The notes beneath the pieces are model-generated. The model saw only the letters and a program-made list of their open reading frames with translations. It did no database searches and was not told the origin of the DNA. The position numbers were made by a program, and so were the translations under genes. From positions 212,198 to 276,197 of the forward strand of contig JBAZXA010000005.1 in NCBI GenBank assembly GCA_041660045.1: 64,000 nucleotides of DNA, written 5' to 3'. The DNA comes from WM-3-3 sp041660045 (lineage in GTDB: Bacteria > Pseudomonadota > Gammaproteobacteria > Methylococcales > Methylomonadaceae). Of this stretch, positions 63,962-64,000 are shown one piece after another (positions within the stretch are counted from its first letter, which is position 1; every line of letters starts with the position of its first letter).

Positions 63962-64000
63962 TGCCTGGCAATTCCCTACTTTCGCATGGCAAACCGCCAC
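63962..64000 (-). rRNA. rrf: 5S ribosomal RNA, 3' end only
   Basis: The reverse complement reads CCATGCGAAAGTAGGGAATT followed by GCCAGGCA, the conserved 3' arm of 5S rRNA (E. coli CCATGCGAGAGTAGGGAACT-GCCAGGCAT). The gene continues off the right edge, so a whole rrn operon on the minus strand lies beyond. Confidence 0.93.

Noticed and set aside
63822..63992. N-terminal extension of the lnt reading frame
   Set aside because: It runs through the rrn terminator and the 5S rRNA 3' end; the Lnt family starts at MKRLFDV at 63821.

Overview
The window is chromosomal DNA from a gammaproteobacterium of moderate to low GC content. The conserved gene blocks (rpsB-tsf-pyrH-frr-uppS-cdsA-dxr-rseP, tgt-yajC-secDF, ndk-rlmN-pilW-hisS-yfgM-bamB-der, leuS-lptE-holA) point to that class. 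A PEP-CTERM protein of the V-P-x-P-A-A-I-W-L-F type and an NAD-reducing Hox hydrogenase would fit a Methylococcales-type methylotroph, but no methane or methanol oxidation gene lies here, so that placement is inference. No IS element, prophage, CRISPR array or tRNA gene was seen. The 3' end of a 5S rRNA runs off the right edge.

Layout. 1-502: the start of a polysaccharide flippase gene in AT-rich DNA. 598-3707: pncC and mutS, divergent. 3772-11878 (minus strand): dsbC, then rseP, dxr, cdsA, uppS, frr, pyrH, tsf and rpsB (translation, isoprenoid, phospholipid and envelope-stress functions), with an rpsB promoter and an rpsB/tsf attenuator visible. 12202-17938 (plus): map, glnD, an old yellow enzyme and a zinc alcohol dehydrogenase. 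17945-20838: a Ubi-type FAD hydroxylase, a 63-residue membrane protein and a stand-alone lpxD. 21513-24124: motA, motB and a membrane-anchored methyltransferase. 24108-36019 (minus): tpx; the der-bamB-yfgM-hisS-pilW-rlmN-ndk block; secF-secD-yajC-tgt.

36314-49000 is accessory in character: a KefB-like antiporter, a ClC protein without the gating glutamate, ethanolamine ammonia-lyase (eutBC) without microcompartment genes, a choice-of-anchor A PEP-CTERM protein, a TonB-dependent receptor with a coiled-coil N-terminal extension, a Glu/His-rich membrane protein, NhaD, and three small envelope proteins.

49381-54689 is a compact operon for a bidirectional NAD-reducing [NiFe] hydrogenase, hoxF-hoxU-hoxY-(GDCCVxC protein)-hoxH-hoxW. 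The genes overlap tightly. A small cysteine-rich protein of the GDCCVxC family is inserted between hoxY and hoxH; this is the most unusual arrangement in the window. No hyp maturation genes are present. 54764-63821 returns to housekeeping: htpG, holA, lptE, leuS, ybeL, an orphan ParA ATPase and lnt, then the rrn terminator and the end of 5S rRNA.
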